A stretch of DNA of 64,000 nucleotides from Sipunculus nudus (GCA_026874595.1 CM049318.1:40447956-40511955), one strand, 5' to 3'. Positions 24,501 to 38,336 are shown, numbered from the stretch's first letter. A program made the numbers and translations. The notes: generated by a model from the letters alone, not told the origin.

Positions 24501-27209
24501 AATACCATTTCAGCTCTTGTCCATCATAATCGGTCAGCTGCATAGGCCTATAGATTAAATTTTCTTATCATTTAGAAAAAAAACACCTAAAAATGTACCG
24601 GTTTTGCTCACAGAAGAAAGGTACACATTAATGGTGCCTTCTGTAGTTTATATACTCGTAAAAGTAACATAATCAATGTTTGGTAAAGCACATTACTTAT
24701 TGTAGGTAAAATCAAATATCATATACAACAATAAGCGAATATAAGCGTAACTACGCTAAGGTAACGCTATCCCTCACATCTACCTATTTTCTATTATTTC
24801 CTGATTTGAGTAGGAAGAACTGAAAAAGATCATATTGACTAAGGTCAGCATAAGTCGCGATACTTTCAACTGACGCTGACATACCAGTCATGTGATCAAT
24901 ATGCTGGGTACAGGTTATAATATCATGAATACTTGTAAACACTTGAGATCAGCAAAAGTAAAATAAAATAAAGACAAAAGTTATACAAGAGTTATATTTT
25001 TTGGCTTGCACAAGTTAGGACAACCTAAAGCTTACAAACAAAATACCAGTCCAATAAAATAATCAACATTTAAAAAAAACTTGGAGCTGACAGTTGCGGC
25101 AGTTCCTGCTGTTTTCGGTTACCGACAAAACGTTATATCTGTTGATATATTCTATATATGGAGTATTTTTTTAAAGGTATGGCAGAAAGGGGGGGGGGGG
25201 AGGGGGAGGGTCCAGGATGTCCGAACCCCCCTTTTCCAGTCGCCATCCCTTTTTTAATGGTTTCAGACTAAGTTTTGTGTCCTGGAACCCCCCCCCCCTT
25301 TTCCGGACCTGGGGACCTTTTTTTCTAGGTTTTGCCATTATTCCTGCTCCTTTTTTAAATCCTGGATCTGTCCGTGTGAGGGCATAAGAAAGTATAACTG
25401 CAGTTGCATACACCTATTGATCATAAATGTTACATCATTGAAAAGATTACATTGCTGGATATAAGTTTGGCATAAAAAGTTGTATACAGTAAATTTTTAT
25501 AACCACTCCTTTGTCGTTTTTCCTAGAGGTGGGTATAACTATAAGAATGTATTACTTCAGCAGTATATACCAAGGGGTCATAAATGGTATGTCATACTGA
25601 AGCGGATGATTTAAGCTATCATTTGAGACCAAATTTGACTGGATACGTTTTGCATATCAAATAGTATGGGCCTTATAACCACTCTGAAGTCGATGTCCTT
25701 GAAATAAAAATTATATACGTCATCCGACATAAAACATCTATTTATTCACTGAAAGCTACCACTTTTATACTGCTATCAGGCATTTTTATTACCTACACAT
25801 GTATACCTATCGAGTACACATGGTGAAAATTTGTCACCAAAATGGTACCGATGATCCAAATTTTGGGGTCTGGATGAAGTACTATATGGGACACGTGCAA
25901 TCTCCACAATCACGCACCATAATAAGAATTAACAGAGAATCACAGCGAAAGATTGCAGTTGTCAACAAGAATCTGTCCGCGCGGGCCTCTGGAAACTAGG
26001 TACCCAGGTGTTTTATATAGCTGTTCCTTTCATTTTACACCGCGTGCACTTGGTAACATATTGTTTCCCTCTGAACACGGGGTGGCTCTTCCATTGGCTG
26101 TTCTCAAAGTACAACTGGTAGCAATGGTTCCATCGAAATACGGGGGTTTGGTACTTATAACGGCAAAGCGTACTTCATTTTCATGACACTTTCCTCTCGT
26201 TAAATATTGAACTTATTCAGCTTGACACAGCGTAATCCAGCGTTTCTGGCCTTGTATATATACTAAACAAGGGGTGGCTCTTCCATTAACTGTTCACCGC
26301 GTACATCTTGCAATATTGGTTCCATCGAAAATCAGGGGGTTGGTACTTTATATCTACACAGCGTAAGTCAATTTCATGACACTTTCCTCCCGTTTTTTTA
26401 ACTGGTAAATCTTTGCACAGCGTATTCGAGCGTTTCCGACCTGGTATATACTGGTATGTGACATATACTGCCGGGAATATTACTGAATATGTAGTTGTGG
26501 ACAAGAGTACATACTATTTTTTTTACTTTACAGATTATCTCAGAAGCGTGGTTTTGGTAACAGTGGGGACGCATTTAAAAGCGCTAAAAATGTAAGCAAG
26601 GAGCGTAATTTGGCTTGACGGTAGCTACAAATTGTACTGCTTGACACCATCATTTGGTGTCTTCATGCTACAAAAGAAATATGTCCCAAATCGCATTTGA
26701 ACAGTTCTATTCAACCATCCGTGAGGTAGACATTCACTATACCAAGTTTTACCGCTTGTGTCAAGCAGTACTATTTTCATGTTGCTTGACAGCAGTGATG
26801 GTGTAGCCATCTCACTGCTTACGTATTTGTGTATCGTTTATTAAGATCGGTGACTGGCTTTTATCATAATGGACGAATCGGGAATATATGGTGTCCCTCA
26901 TGGAAACAAGCATTTACGTAGGATAAAAGAATGATTTATAGACTAAGAGGAATTAAACATATTATCAATACAACACAAACCGAAATTCATACAACAATTT
27001 ATTGCCATTTTGACCGGTAAATACACCAATTTTAATGAAGGGAAAAGACATCTGGCGGCAAACATGGAAACTACTCTGACACCAGGCCTGTGAACAAGAC
27101 CGGCGTCTATATAAGGCCGGCGTTTATTTTTCTGGGACATTGTTTTGCCCCGGCGACTAAATAAGGCAGACAACTACTTAAGGCCCTGCGTCTGTTCAAG
27201 GAAATACGG
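21587..27209. mobile_element. 5.6-kb non-autonomous TIR element, TA target duplication
   Basis: The two ends share a perfect 22-bp TIR starting CCGTATTTCCTTGAACAGAC, flanked by TA at 21585-21586 and 27210-27211. Flank copy A shows the empty site (ACCTATACATAAC near 660). GCGTTTATTT and AAGGCCGGC motifs recur below each TIR. A second, internal inverted pair lies at about 21850-21960 and 25740-25860. A direct repeat of about 180 bp lies at 26030-26450. Nothing coding was found in 22000-25700; the longest frame is 80 codons and low-complexity. The superfamily is not identifiable from TSD and TIR alone. Confidence 0.7.
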
Positions 27210-27749
27210 TATGTCTAACATGAATAGGTAAAATAACTCCTGGCATTCCCTACAGATGGCGATAAAAGCTGCACCATGAAAGTTAATCCATGCTTCATAG
27301 CTTTTCTAAATATAATCGTGATCTGCATATTTTAAGTCACGTAAACTGCGAGTTCGTTTAATCAAAAATTTATTTACCTGAATGCGATAGATATCCACTC
27401 AGCCCGAAACTGTTGTTTTACCGTCTTTTCCCGGTGGCATATGAAACTGACATGTGACCATAGACACGTGATCACTGATCGAAACTGACCAGTATATCGA
27501 TCGTTATCAAGCTGCACACAGGTTACCCTTCGTTCGTATGCAGAAACGGCGTGTTTATGAATTGGTCGGCCGCCGAAACAGGTCCATAGAGGGCGCGGAT
27601 GATGACAGATTTGCAGGCTTCTGGCCAAGGCACTCTGTGTACTGGCTGTACGTACGGCAAAAAATATACGACATATATACCTCCTCGATGAACTGGAGTC
27701 TGCAAAGACTCGTGTGCTTTGGCACAAGTGTACGTGTTTAGATTTCGAA

Positions 27750-27858
27750 GTACTTGCGCGCCATCATCTGTGGCGACAACTCGGACCACGCGCAGTCATC
27801 TGTGGCGACAACTCGGACCACGCGCAGTCATCTGTGGCGAAAACTCGGACCACGGTGA
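27750..27858. repeat. Triplicated 32-bp unit in flank copy B
   Basis: The unit containing CATCTGTGGCGACAACTCGG occurs three times head to tail. Copies A (near 1270) and C (near 49848) have it once, so this is a local expansion in B. Confidence 0.85.
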
Positions 27859-27898
27859 AGCCGTGTCTTTCATTGTAGGGTGTCCCTGTGTTAATAAC

Positions 27899-28176
27899 CA
27901 AGGGCGGATTGGGGGGGGGGGGGGGGGGGGGGTCGCAGGGGAAGCGCGCTCCCCCCCCCCCCCTTTTCGACCTAACAAAAATAAATGGATGAAAACTCAT
28001 AGTACACCGTCACGCTTCCAGTTACAATGTATGTCATGCTATATAATACATATAAGCTACCCCAGATTGCACAATTACAACCCAAACTTTAAAAAAAATT
28101 CTACACCTGGGATGAGGGTACTCACGGCCTCACAATGTGAGCTCACCCCTATTATAAAGTCCTGTATCCGCCCCTG
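27899..28176. mobile_element. 278-bp MITE, CAGGGGCGGAT-type TIR, 5-bp target duplication
   Basis: Left end CAAGGGCGGATTGGGG and the right end, reverse-complemented, CAGGGGCGGATACAGG. ATAAC is duplicated at 27894-27898 and 28177-28181. It contains G and C homopolymer tracts that create false proline-rich frames. It has the same end type as 47694-49330. Confidence 0.7.
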
Positions 28177-28200
28177 ATAACCGACTATGGGGGCAGTGGC

Positions 28201-28239
28201 CAGTGGAGTAGACAGGTGGGGGGGGGGGGATGGTCTCTC

Positions 28240-28285
<46 letters not shown>

Positions 28286-30484
28286 AATAAGTGTGTAGGT
28301 GTTTGTGTGCACGGGAAGTTCATTGTATCATATATAGTGATAAAAAATCAAGTGTACATTGTAGAATGTTTACCTCGTGCATTTTTATAACTCTCAGTCT
28401 ATCACTCTACTTTCAGCAATAAACAAATAGTCCTGTACATGGTTTCATGAAAGTAATAATTTATTTTTAGTTTCGGATTAAATTATAACCATGTGATCGA
28501 TGCTCATAAAATCAGGTATCTAGATATCATCTTGATCATGACAGTATACACTGCTACATGATTTAGAATAGAATTAGTATAATGTATTCCTTTAAGTATT
28601 TAACTCAAGAAGAAGTTATATTGTTAATGAACAAATAAATGAATCCACAACTTAATGAATAATCCAATAAATAGATAAATGATAAATCTCTCGAAAAAAA
28701 ATTCATAATATCAAGAACTATCAAGAACTTATCAAACACGGTAAATAATGAATTAAAACTAAATGGGTTGTCGGAAGTAAACTGTATAGATATATTTTTA
28801 TCATCATTCGCGTCATTTCATTACTATGCCATGTGATGATGATCATATGGCGGAATAAGGGAAAACGCAGGAGAGAAACATACTTGTTAAGTTCTTTTTC
28901 TCTTAAACGGTGCAGTAGTATGAACTGAAGTGCTAGATGTCGCAGACGTTTCTTGTGATCTAGTCAAAGAAATGCCCAAATGTTTGGCGCCCCCTCTCGC
29001 TTCTGTTCGCGAAGTTAAAACGCAGGTGGTCAGTGATACAGTATATATATATATATAATATGAGGCCGAAGTTACAAGATTGCTTAAAATTTCCATGGTA
29101 AAGGTAACTTTCTGAAGCATGGTTTACTTCTTATACTGATACTCTGCCTTTAGATTCAGTACTTTACTACAGAGATGCAGAACTTGCCTAAAAGAAGTAG
29201 AAACTTGCAGGAGTGACTTTATAACTCATCATTAGCCACAATGGCAAAGATTTATTAAAAGGACACAATCAGGAGCAATATTATGCCTATTCTTTGACAC
29301 TATCAGTTCAGTTTTGCCTTAGTCAAATTTCCAAGCGAAACCACCCCAACACACTGTCTCATTACCTCGTATGCGGCTGTTAGCACCATGTTATGGGTCT
29401 GCGTGTTGGTAAACACAGTCCACATGTTTCTGTTTACCATGACAAGGCTGCGAGACCAGAGGTCGATTGTGAGCCTTAACAGGTGGTGTTTCCGCCAGCA
29501 GAAACACGTATTATATTTTTTTGGGTTAAGTTTGTCAGGGTATCTCGTGACTGACGTGCTGGGGCCGGGCAATGCACGCGCTGTGTTTATGTTGAGACTT
29601 TTGATCGCGCCCGGTCTTCTGTTTTCAACACTCGTTTACAGGAGTAAGCAAACGGTTTAAGGGCAATATTTTGGCAGGTACAAATTTATTTTAAAGGAAA
29701 GAATATATTTTACATGTTAATTCAACATGCTTTATAGGTGATTGGGCCCCTTTAAGAAAACACTATAAGTGTATTTTTATTGTCAAGTACATGCAGCAGT
29801 TTCATCCACTTTTTTTAAGCCAGCCTTTTTAGCCAGGACACATATAATTTCCATAAATGTCAATGTCTGCCATTTTAGGCTTCAGTATATGATAAAAAAT
29901 CATTCAGAGCCAAACATTTGATAAAGTCAAATTTCACTCAATCTAATGTGCTCAACTTTTATTATATTACAGGGAAATAATAATTTTGATGATACTAAGT
30001 TTTCTTCTTGAAAAAAAGGAGATAGTTTTCTTTTTTGGTCATTCCATGTGAAATTAAATAATACCTCCTTAATGACAATCTCTAATTTAACTAATACTTC
30101 ATGTTGATACTTTCAATTTTCCCGATAGCAAATATGCAAACCTTTAAGCCATGTATCTGCAAAAGTTTTGTAAATTTGGAGACCTTAACCTAACTTTAAA
30201 TGGGCATTTTCTGCAAAAAGTTGCTAAAATGTTACAAGTTTCCGGAAGTTATTACTTTTCTAAGTATTCATTCTAAATGCATGACGCCTGTAGGGGTTGT
30301 TCTACACTATTATGTGTGTTCGACCTCTTAGACAGATGGGAAATTGAAAATTTACGAAGTTATACCCTGGTAAAAATTCAAATTGATAAAAACATGTTGC
30401 TATTGTTTAGGCGTTATCTTAGCAACATATAAAAAGCAATCGAATTTTTTGATTTATAAGACATTACAACTTAGATTTACATAA

Positions 30485-30536
<52 letters not shown>

Positions 30537-31663
30537 CCAGATTTCAAATTTTAAAGTTGAGTTTTCACAACTAAACATTTATAATAGATCTGCAATCTTT
30601 TTTCCTCTCACCGTTCCTTACATTTATTATGAAAACGTCTGAAGAGCTTTTCTACATGTTTATACTGATTAAATACTTAAAGAAGGCCATTAAACCTGTC
30701 TACTTAATTTTATGATATGAACGCTTGTTTGCAATAATCCTGTTGTGATGATTCTATATTAGAAAAAATTGAAAATGTGAAAAAAATGTTAACTATATGC
30801 TCGCAAGGGATTTTTCTGGGTTTATTTTTCCTTTTTGGAAATTCCTTATTATTTCCCTTTATAAATATTGTCTTTAATACATAACTGTGCCTGTTAGTTC
30901 AAGAATTCTTTGGTATCCTATTTAAGCAATATACATTTTATAGACTATGTCTACACTGACCTCTTATACTGGAACAATTTTGAACATATGATTTTCTTGC
31001 AATAAATTTAAAAATCTTGAAATAGACAGATTTCATTTATTTTCCCTATTCAATTAACAAACTAGAGAACCTAAGGAAAATAATGATGTATAGATTATGA
31101 AGATACCGAATTTTTTTTATATATAAAATTGTTTACTTTTTTGCTAGTTTACCGTGCTTTAGGCCGAATGCATTATAAATTATGAAAGTGGGTTATTTGT
31201 AGAATAATTAAACATATTGATAAATATGATTAATATATTATCATATTGCTAGAGAGCTATATGAAGGTCCTCATCTGTATATTAAATTGTGTACTTAAAG
31301 ATAATAGTAATTACGGTCAGACTGTATAATTGAATATTATGAGCGTATCTCAATTGCAGATACACAATGTACGGAAACCAGTGGTGAAACTTTGAATAAC
31401 GAATTAACTATTGAATGTTTGACGACGCTAGAGAGTTGTTTCTTCTAATACCTCAAAACGTTTGTTATAAATATTATTACTATAAACTGGCATGTATTGC
31501 ATAATTACTATAGATTTTTGCTTTTGTCCCCCATAGAAACCTGGGGGGGGGGGGGGGGATGATTGTACACACCATCCCTCCCCCCCCCCCTCAAACCTAA
31601 AATTCTGGCGGGTATGCATCCCCCCATCCATCCCCCCCCCCCCCGCCACTATCTACGCCCCTG
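28201..31663. mobile_element. 3.5-kb hAT-like non-autonomous element
   Basis: It starts CAGTGGAGTAGACAGGTGGG and ends, reverse-complemented, CAGGGGCGTAGATAGTGGCG. A perfect 8-bp target duplication GCAGTGGC lies at 28193-28200 and 31664-31671. CAG...CTG ends with an 8-bp TSD are typical of hAT elements. Flank copies A and C have the uninterrupted site (ACAGTGGCCTGG near 1366 and 49950). (TA)n tracts lie at 28241-28281 and 30487-30530. No transposase frame was seen; the open frames at 28887-29120 and 29303-29660 are unrecognised. Confidence 0.75.
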
Positions 31664-32556
31664 GCAGTGGCCTGGTCTTGCCAAACCGCATGTAAGGTTA
31701 ACAGCGTCATTTGGTGCTTTCTATCTTACTTTATCCACTAGTATGGACTTACGGAGCCACCGACAATGCTTTCATTTGACGCGATTAATATTGTACAAAG
31801 GGTTCTAATCTTCAACACGAAAACGTACAACCGAATATAGGACCTTTATGATGATTTTCATTGACGAAATAAAGTACCTTAAATCTGTGCTTTGTCTGTT
31901 TCTTTCTGTAAAGATAAATATAGACACACTACCCAAGCTGATGATTGGTTTGGACAGGCAACTGGGGAGGTATCAAGAACTGAATATTGTTTGAAACTCC
32001 TGTTTCTAAATTCATCCTAAAATTGTTAATATTCATATAAGACCCTATAAAGTATACATTTTTTTAACCTAGTACTATGATCTTTCTGTTATATACATAT
32101 TAATGAATTTTTCACTCATTTTCCCCATGATTTTGTAACATTTAAAAATAAAATTTAAATTGTTAAAAGGTACACTGTTTTAGGCCCAAAGTAACAGTAT
32201 TCCGATTTTCAATATACTAATATTACACTACATAACAATATCTGAAAAACTGTTTTTCCTCTATCATGATTATATCTACCCTAAAAAAGTTCAACTATTT
32301 ATTTGAATGAAAATTTAAATTTCATACCACACAAACTACCATGTGCATGAAGAAAGTAGACTTAATTATGTCTTATGAGTTTAGTTTTAAATCAGCTGAC
32401 TTCCAATCATGCTAAGCTATGCCGTCAGCAGAAATCGTAACCAAGAGAGATCTAGACCGACATCGGTGAAAGTCTTATTGATATTCCTTATGGTGCACTT
32501 TACAGTGCGGAAAATGACTTTTGTCATGAGTGTTATATACCATATATATATATATA

Positions 32557-33306
32557 GAAAAAATCAGATTCTGTAATACTAGGCAGCGTGAAATGTCTAG
32601 GGGAATGAATAAAAAAGTCAGTGGTTTTTTTGTTAACAAATAAAAAAGTCAGTGTTTTTTTGTTAACAAATAACTATCATTTATTCTTAAAACAACCCTA
32701 ACAACACAATATACTAAATCAATACAATTATACAGTAAAACAGCGGTATAACAACAAGTCAATACAATCACATAGAAAAATAATGTGTACAGTACCTGGA
32801 TACCAACACCATCACAACGATAAGTCCTTTAAATGTAAACTCTCGGAGAATGACAGTCCAGTGTAAAGCTCTTGTAACATCCAGAAATAAACTGAAGTCC
32901 AAATGCATAAATCCAGGAGAAAGACTTCGAAAATCTATAATTGCCGCATTAGTCGGATAAGGTCCTAGAATCTGACACACGCTTCTGCGTCCGCTGGGAT
33001 CTGCTCTGCTGTTCTCTCTCTTCTAAAACACAGCCCCTTTATATACCTTCACACCTCAAGCCGAGAATTTTCAACTTCTCGAAAAGTCTATAAGATCTTG
33101 CACAACACGCGTTTCAGGAATTATCGAGAAGACCTCCACATACCAGGGCCATCAAGTGACCTCAGCCAGGCGTGAAAACTCCAAGCCAGCACGACAACGA
33201 GAGTTCAACCAGTACGGATTAAACAAAGAATGTAATACGCGGCCAGACACGAGTGCCACAACAGGAGTTACGCCCGTGTCACATAATAAAAAGAGCACCC
33301 GTAACA
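32557..33306 (-). repeat. 3' LTR of the Gmr1-like element, truncated end
   Basis: Matches the 5' LTR from TGTTACGGGTGC through CTAGTATTACAGAATC, then breaks off into (TA)n. The last 70 bp or so of the LTR are missing. About 735 bp are shared, with visible substitutions between the LTRs. Confidence 0.8.
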
Positions 33307-33318
33307 CTCCCCCTCCGT
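33307..33318 (-). other. Polypurine tract
   Basis: ACGGAGGGGGAG in element orientation directly abuts the 3' LTR start TGTTAC, the position required for plus-strand priming. Confidence 0.65.
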
Positions 33319-33458
33319 AAGAAAAAAAAAAGTTTTCACGGAAAACTTTCTTTTAGCGATCACAATCACTAAAATTTTACAACATCTCAAAAATCATCTT
33401 ATTACAACATTACATAAACATCTTGTTCACAACATTTCAATAACATCTCGATTAACAA

Positions 33459-34113
33459 TCAGCAAAGTACATTGTCATTCCCTTTAATGTGCATGGTATC
33501 AAGATTGTAATCTTGTAAGAACAAACTCCATCTCAACAATCTTTGATTTTTACACTTCAACTTGTTCATGAACGTGAGGAGATTGTGATCACTGAAGACA
33601 ATGATAGGCCTGACTGATGAAGTAACATAAACTTCAAAATGTTGCAACGCCAAAATCAAAGCCAAACATTCTTTTTCAATAGTGGAGTAGTTTTTCTGTT
33701 TTGCATTAAACTTTCTTGAGAAATAACAAATTGGATGATCTATGCCATCATTGCCTTCCTGTAACAACACAGCTACAGCAGCAGTATCACTAGTATCTAC
33801 AGCTAACTTAAAAGGTACAGAAAAGTCTGGAGCTGCTAAAACTTTGCAGAATTGCTTTCAAATTCTGAAATGCATTTTCACACTGAACATTCCATACAAA
33901 CCTTTGTTTCTTCTTTAACAAATTAGTCAAAGGTTCAGCTACAGCAGCAAAATTTAAACAAAACTTCCTGTAGTATTCAACCATACCAAGAAAACGCATT
34001 ATTTGCTTTTTGCTTTCTGGTCTAGGAAATGCAGAAATAGCACTTATCTTAGCATCAACAGGTTTAACCTGACCCTGCCCTACAATATGACCCAAAAATG
34101 TTGTGCATGACAA
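33459..34113 (-). pseudogene. rh: RT connection and RNase H of the Gmr1-like element
   Basis: FLGHIVGQGQV and RFLGMVEYYRKF are the RT-to-RNase-H linker. The next frame has YFSRKFN, STIEKECLALILAL and FSDHNLLTF, the usual gypsy RNase H motifs. The frame is broken between 33770 and 33808. It ends about 150 bp before the polypurine tract. Confidence 0.8.
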
Positions 34114-34139
34114 AACTCAAATTTTTCTAAGTTGTCGGT

Positions 34140-34710
34140 CAGACGTGCTTCACCGAGTCTTTCGAAGAGGTCGCGAAGAATTTGCAGATGTTTCTCTCAG
34201 GTGTCGCTGTACACGATAAGGTCATCAATATATGCGTCGCGGCCCTGAATGTCCTTGACAACCATATGGAGGAGGCGCTGGAACGTGGCTGGGTTCTTCA
34301 TGCCAAACGGCATAACTTTATACTGGTACATTCCTTGCGGCGTCACAAATGCGGACACTTCTTTCGCTCGTTCTGTCAACGGAACTAGCCAGAATCCTTT
34401 AGCAAGTCAAATTTGGAGACATACCTGGAGCTACTGACTCTATCAATACAATCATCGATCATCGGAATCGGGAACGTGTCAGTCTTGGTGACAGAGTCCA
34501 GTTTTCGATAATCTGTGCACATACGGTAACTTTAATCAGGTTTTGGCACAAGAATATATGGTGAACTCAAGTTACTTTTACTAGGTTCAATAAAATCATT
34601 GTCCAGCAAATATTGAATCTCATCCTGTAGATACTTTTTGTTTACTGGATTCAGTCTATATGGATGTTGCTTGACTGCGCTTGCCTCGCCAACATCGACG
34701 TCATGGCACA
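34140..34710 (-). pseudogene. rt: Reverse transcriptase of the Gmr1-like element
   Basis: Blocks run KQHPYRLNP, DNDFIEPSKSNLSSPYILVP, a stop after PKPD, YRMCTDYRKLD, FDLLKGFW, MPFGMKNPATFQ and the catalytic YIDDLIVYSDTW (34197-34379). The order is typical of Ty3/gypsy RT. The in-frame TAA after PKPD and a later frameshift inactivate it. Confidence 0.82.
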
Positions 34711-34959
34711 ACATGTTAGTTCGCGTACGAATGTCACTAAACAAATGTTCATTATTCCGCAGCAGGTTCTTGAGATCTTGTTGTTGTTGTGCGGTAAGGT
34801 GTAACAGTTTGGCATCCAGGTTTTTAAGTACGTCTGAGTTTTTTAATGGTACTGTAGCACACTGAATTTCTACATCACACTTACAATCAGTATCTACTTT
34901 AACTGGGTCAGGGTCAGTTTTTACACAATTAACAGCAGTACCATTTTGTACAACATCTG

Positions 34960-36020
34960 ATGTGCTATTTCTGTCATAATACGGTTTCAACATGTTAACA
35001 TGGCACAGTTGTTTCTTCTTACGTCTATCTGGTGTCAACAGTATATAATTCAAATCACTGACTTTCTTGTCAACAATGTAAGGACCAAAATACCTAGCTT
35101 GAATTGGTCTGCAAGGGATGGGAAGTAAGGCAAGGACCTTTTCCCCAGGCTCAAACGTCCTACTTACAGTGTGCTTGTCATACTTTGTTTTCATTTTACT
35201 TTGTGCAGATTTTAGATTTGACTTTGCAATCTCACAAGCATTGTGTCGTTTAGTGCTAAAGTCTGAGACATACTGCAGTAAACTAAGAGAATCAGGATTT
35301 TTACACAAGATTTTTTTCCTTAAAGCAGTTTCAATAGACCTCGAATGGAGTGTCCAAAAACTAGTTCAAAGGGACTGAAACCTAAGGACCCTTGAAAGGA
35401 TTCTTTGACAGCAAACAGCAATAGGTGAATTCCTTCATCCCAGTCTTTCTTTGTGTCATAGCAATAAGTCCTGATCATGTTTTTTAATGTCTGGTGTAAA
35501 CGCTCGAGGGCGCCCTGACTTTCAGGATGGTATGGCGAAGAGCTGTACTGTTTTATACCTAGCTCAAGCATAACTTGTTGGAATAAGCCAGACATAAAAT
35601 TAGACCCTTGGTCAGACTGGACGGATTTTGGTATTCCAAAAGTTGTAAAAAACTTGGTCATAGCTTTGACAACACTTTTGGCATTAATTTCGCGCAATGG
35701 TATTGCCTCAGGGAACCTGGTAGATGCGCATATAATTGTCAGCAAGTATTCATGTCCAGATTTTGTTTTGGGCAGTGTTCCAACACAATCAACAATAATC
35801 CTACTGAATGGTTCCTCGAAAGCAGGAATAGGCCTAAGTGGGGCCTTAGGAGGATTCTTATTGGGCTAGCCTACCATCTGGTATGTATGGCATGATTTAC
35901 ATTATTGTACAACATCTTTCCTGAGGTTAGGCCAATAGAAGTGTGTAATCACTTTCTGGTAAGTTTTATTTATACCTGAATGGCCAGACAAAGGAGCCTC
36001 ATGTGCCATGCTTAGAACTT
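34960..36020 (-). pseudogene. int: Integrase of the Gmr1-like element
   Basis: The HHCC zinc-binding part (HEAPLSGHSG, then CKSCH) lies at about 35880-36015, interrupted by a stop. The catalytic core (35320-35745) shows QSDQGSNF and, further on, HPESQGALERLHQ, the second and third acidic positions of D,D-35-E. After a frame change, a GPY-like C-terminal module follows (RYFGPYIV, LCHVNMLKPYY). It lies upstream of RT in transcription order. Confidence 0.8.
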
Positions 36021-36689
36021 CACTGCGAAAGCTTTTGGGCATTACTATTTGATGTTTTAAATGGCCCACTCATCATCAGCGCATACATCAGGTGGTCGCT
36101 ATTTACGCATAAGCACTCCATTTTTTACATAGAAACAAACTGGGTCCTGTGACAAAAAGAAACTGCCCTGGGAAACAAACATGAAATATCAGGGTCCTTA
36201 TGCTGTTCCGCGATAAGTTCTGATCTTGAGAATGCTGTATCTTGTACGGGCGAGTCATTAGACGAGTCACTAGTGACTCCCAGAATGTTATTATCTGGAC
36301 CATTATCCTCATGTGTGTTTTCTTGGCCATAGATCTAGTTACACATGAAGGATACAAACCATGAATTTCCTGACTTTCCGGATCAGTGTCCTGATCAAGT
36401 GACGGCTTTTCTGTCACTATTGGTACAGGCTGTACTTTATCACCTGCAACATCATTGCCTAGTAGCAACTGAATTCCCTTAAAGGGCAAAGTAGTTCTTA
36501 TGCCCACAGTAATATTCCCAGAAATCAAATCTGACTTTAAATGGATACTGTGAAGCGGAACTGAAGTTTTCCTGTCTGAAAACACACCATTAACAAGTGC
36601 ATGTGTACCAGTAAAGGACCTATTAGAAAACGGCAAAGTGTTTGCTAACATGAGAGTCTGGCCTGAACCAGTGTCCCTAAAAATTCTAA

Positions 36690-38168
36690 TAGGGGTCGAA
36701 TCTTAAAAATCACTTGAAGGTGATAAAAAACTATCATGTATGAATGGCTCAAATAACTCCATTTCAGAGTCAGGAGAGGAATCTACTACCTCAACCTCAT
36801 CAAACAAAGAACTGAAATTGACAGTGTCAGTCATAAACTCTGTTTCAGAGTAATCTAAGGAATCTACATCCTTTTTATCATCAAACTCCTCATGGGAGTC
36901 AACAGAGGAATATACCTCAGCAGAAACAAACTTCTTTTGACATAAGAGGACCTGGCCTCATTTGAAATACTCTCGCAAGAGTCATAAAAGGACTTAGCCT
37001 TGTTTAAAGGATACTCCTCGCAGGAGTCTTGAAAGGACCTAGCCTTATTTAATTCCTCGCAGGAATCAACTGAGGTTTTTATCCCGCAAGATACGGATTC
37101 TTCTTTGGATTCAGACGACACTTGGGCCTCCGTAGCATCAAACTCTTTATTTGAGTCAACAAAGGAGTTGTACCCCTTATTTACATGAAAAGAGCCTGGC
37201 TTTTGTACTATGCTATGCATAGATTTTGAAACAAACCCAGAAGGTTTGCTATTTGGTTTATTCGCAAGTTTCCAGCAGTCAGATATTAGATGACCTTCCT
37301 TCTTGCAGTAATTACAGATTTTCTTTAAAATGACTGGTCTTTGTTGGACTTAGACACAGTGGACGCGGACTGAGGTGTAGCCATTGGCTTTGTTGAACTA
37401 TCAGGACCACTAGTACTGGGTGACTGCGCTGTAAACTTCTTTTGACCATACTGTTTTACATTCTTATTTGTGAATGACTGGTTTTATTTTGTGTGTCAAT
37501 GAATAATCATCAGCTAATTGAGCAGCAATGTCAAGTATTTCAGGACTTTTCTCATCGAGAAATGTTTTAACATCTGCGTTAATGCAGCGCTTAAATTCTT
37601 CAAGCAAAATAAGCTGGCGCAAATTGTCATAATCTTTCATTACTTTTTTAGAACTACGCCAGCGATCAAACAACTGCTCTTTTTTAGTCTAGCAAATTCG
37701 ACGTAGGTCTGTTTTTTGCGCTTTTCCAATTTCTAAATTTCTGGCGGTAAATTAAGCCTCTGGAACTAACTCATAACCTTTTAGGATTAACCGTTTTACC
37801 AGGTCATAGTCAGCAGCAGCTTCTACTGAAAGCTCTGTATAAATTTCTCTGGCCTTGCCAGTCAATACACTTTGTAACAGCATAGTCCAATTTTCCTTAG
37901 GCCATTTTAAATTTTCAGCTACCTTTTCAAAGTGTAATAATTTTTTTTTTAATTCTAGTTGCATAGCAAGGCTGTCATTTTTTTTATGTTTCTTTTTCAG
38001 TCTCTTCAATTAAACCTTTGCTAACTAGATTTTGCATGATTTTAGCAATGATATCAGGCTTTCTCAAAGCCTTTTTCACACTTAGCCCAACAACTGGTTT
38101 TTTGACAACTGTTCAAGTTGATCAGGGTCGGGATCGGCAACAAATGTCTCAGGTTTGAAATCTGCCAT
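36690..38168 (-). pseudogene. gag: gag and protease region of the Gmr1-like element
   Basis: Gag opens with ATG at 38168 (MADFKPETFVADPDPD) and frameshifts soon after. A helical capsid-like stretch covers 37752-38009 and 37464-37673 in different frames. A CCHC zinc knuckle (CNYCKKEGHLISDC) lies at about 37272-37320. An aspartic-protease site (FRDTGSGQTLM) lies at about 36655-36690, with the rest of the protease continuing to 36103 (LLLGNDVAGD). Breaks between these blocks make the region non-functional. Confidence 0.75.
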
Positions 38169-38310
38169 GTTAAGATGTCAAAACAATAAGAAAAAACCAC
38201 TGAGATAAATCCTGTAAACAATGTACTGTGAACCATATGTTATCTTGTAAACAATGTATGATAAAACAATGTGTCCAGGTCAAGGCCTAATAAATTTGAA
38301 AACTATTTAG

Positions 38311-38334
38311 CATCCCGACGAGAGCCCCCAATTT
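38311..38334 (-). other. Primer-binding-site-like sequence
   Basis: TTGGGGGCTCTCGTCGGGAT in element orientation begins two to three bases inside the 5' LTR, where the tRNA primer anneals in LTR elements. The tRNA was not identified. Confidence 0.5.
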
Positions 38335-38336
38335 TA

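Noticed and set aside
27764-28177. Proline-rich frames on both strands
   Set aside because: They arise from G and C homopolymer tracts in a MITE and are not kept in the paralogous flanks.
28887-29660. Frames of 77-90 codons inside the hAT-like element
   Set aside because: No hAT dimerisation or catalytic motif and no other family resemblance was seen.
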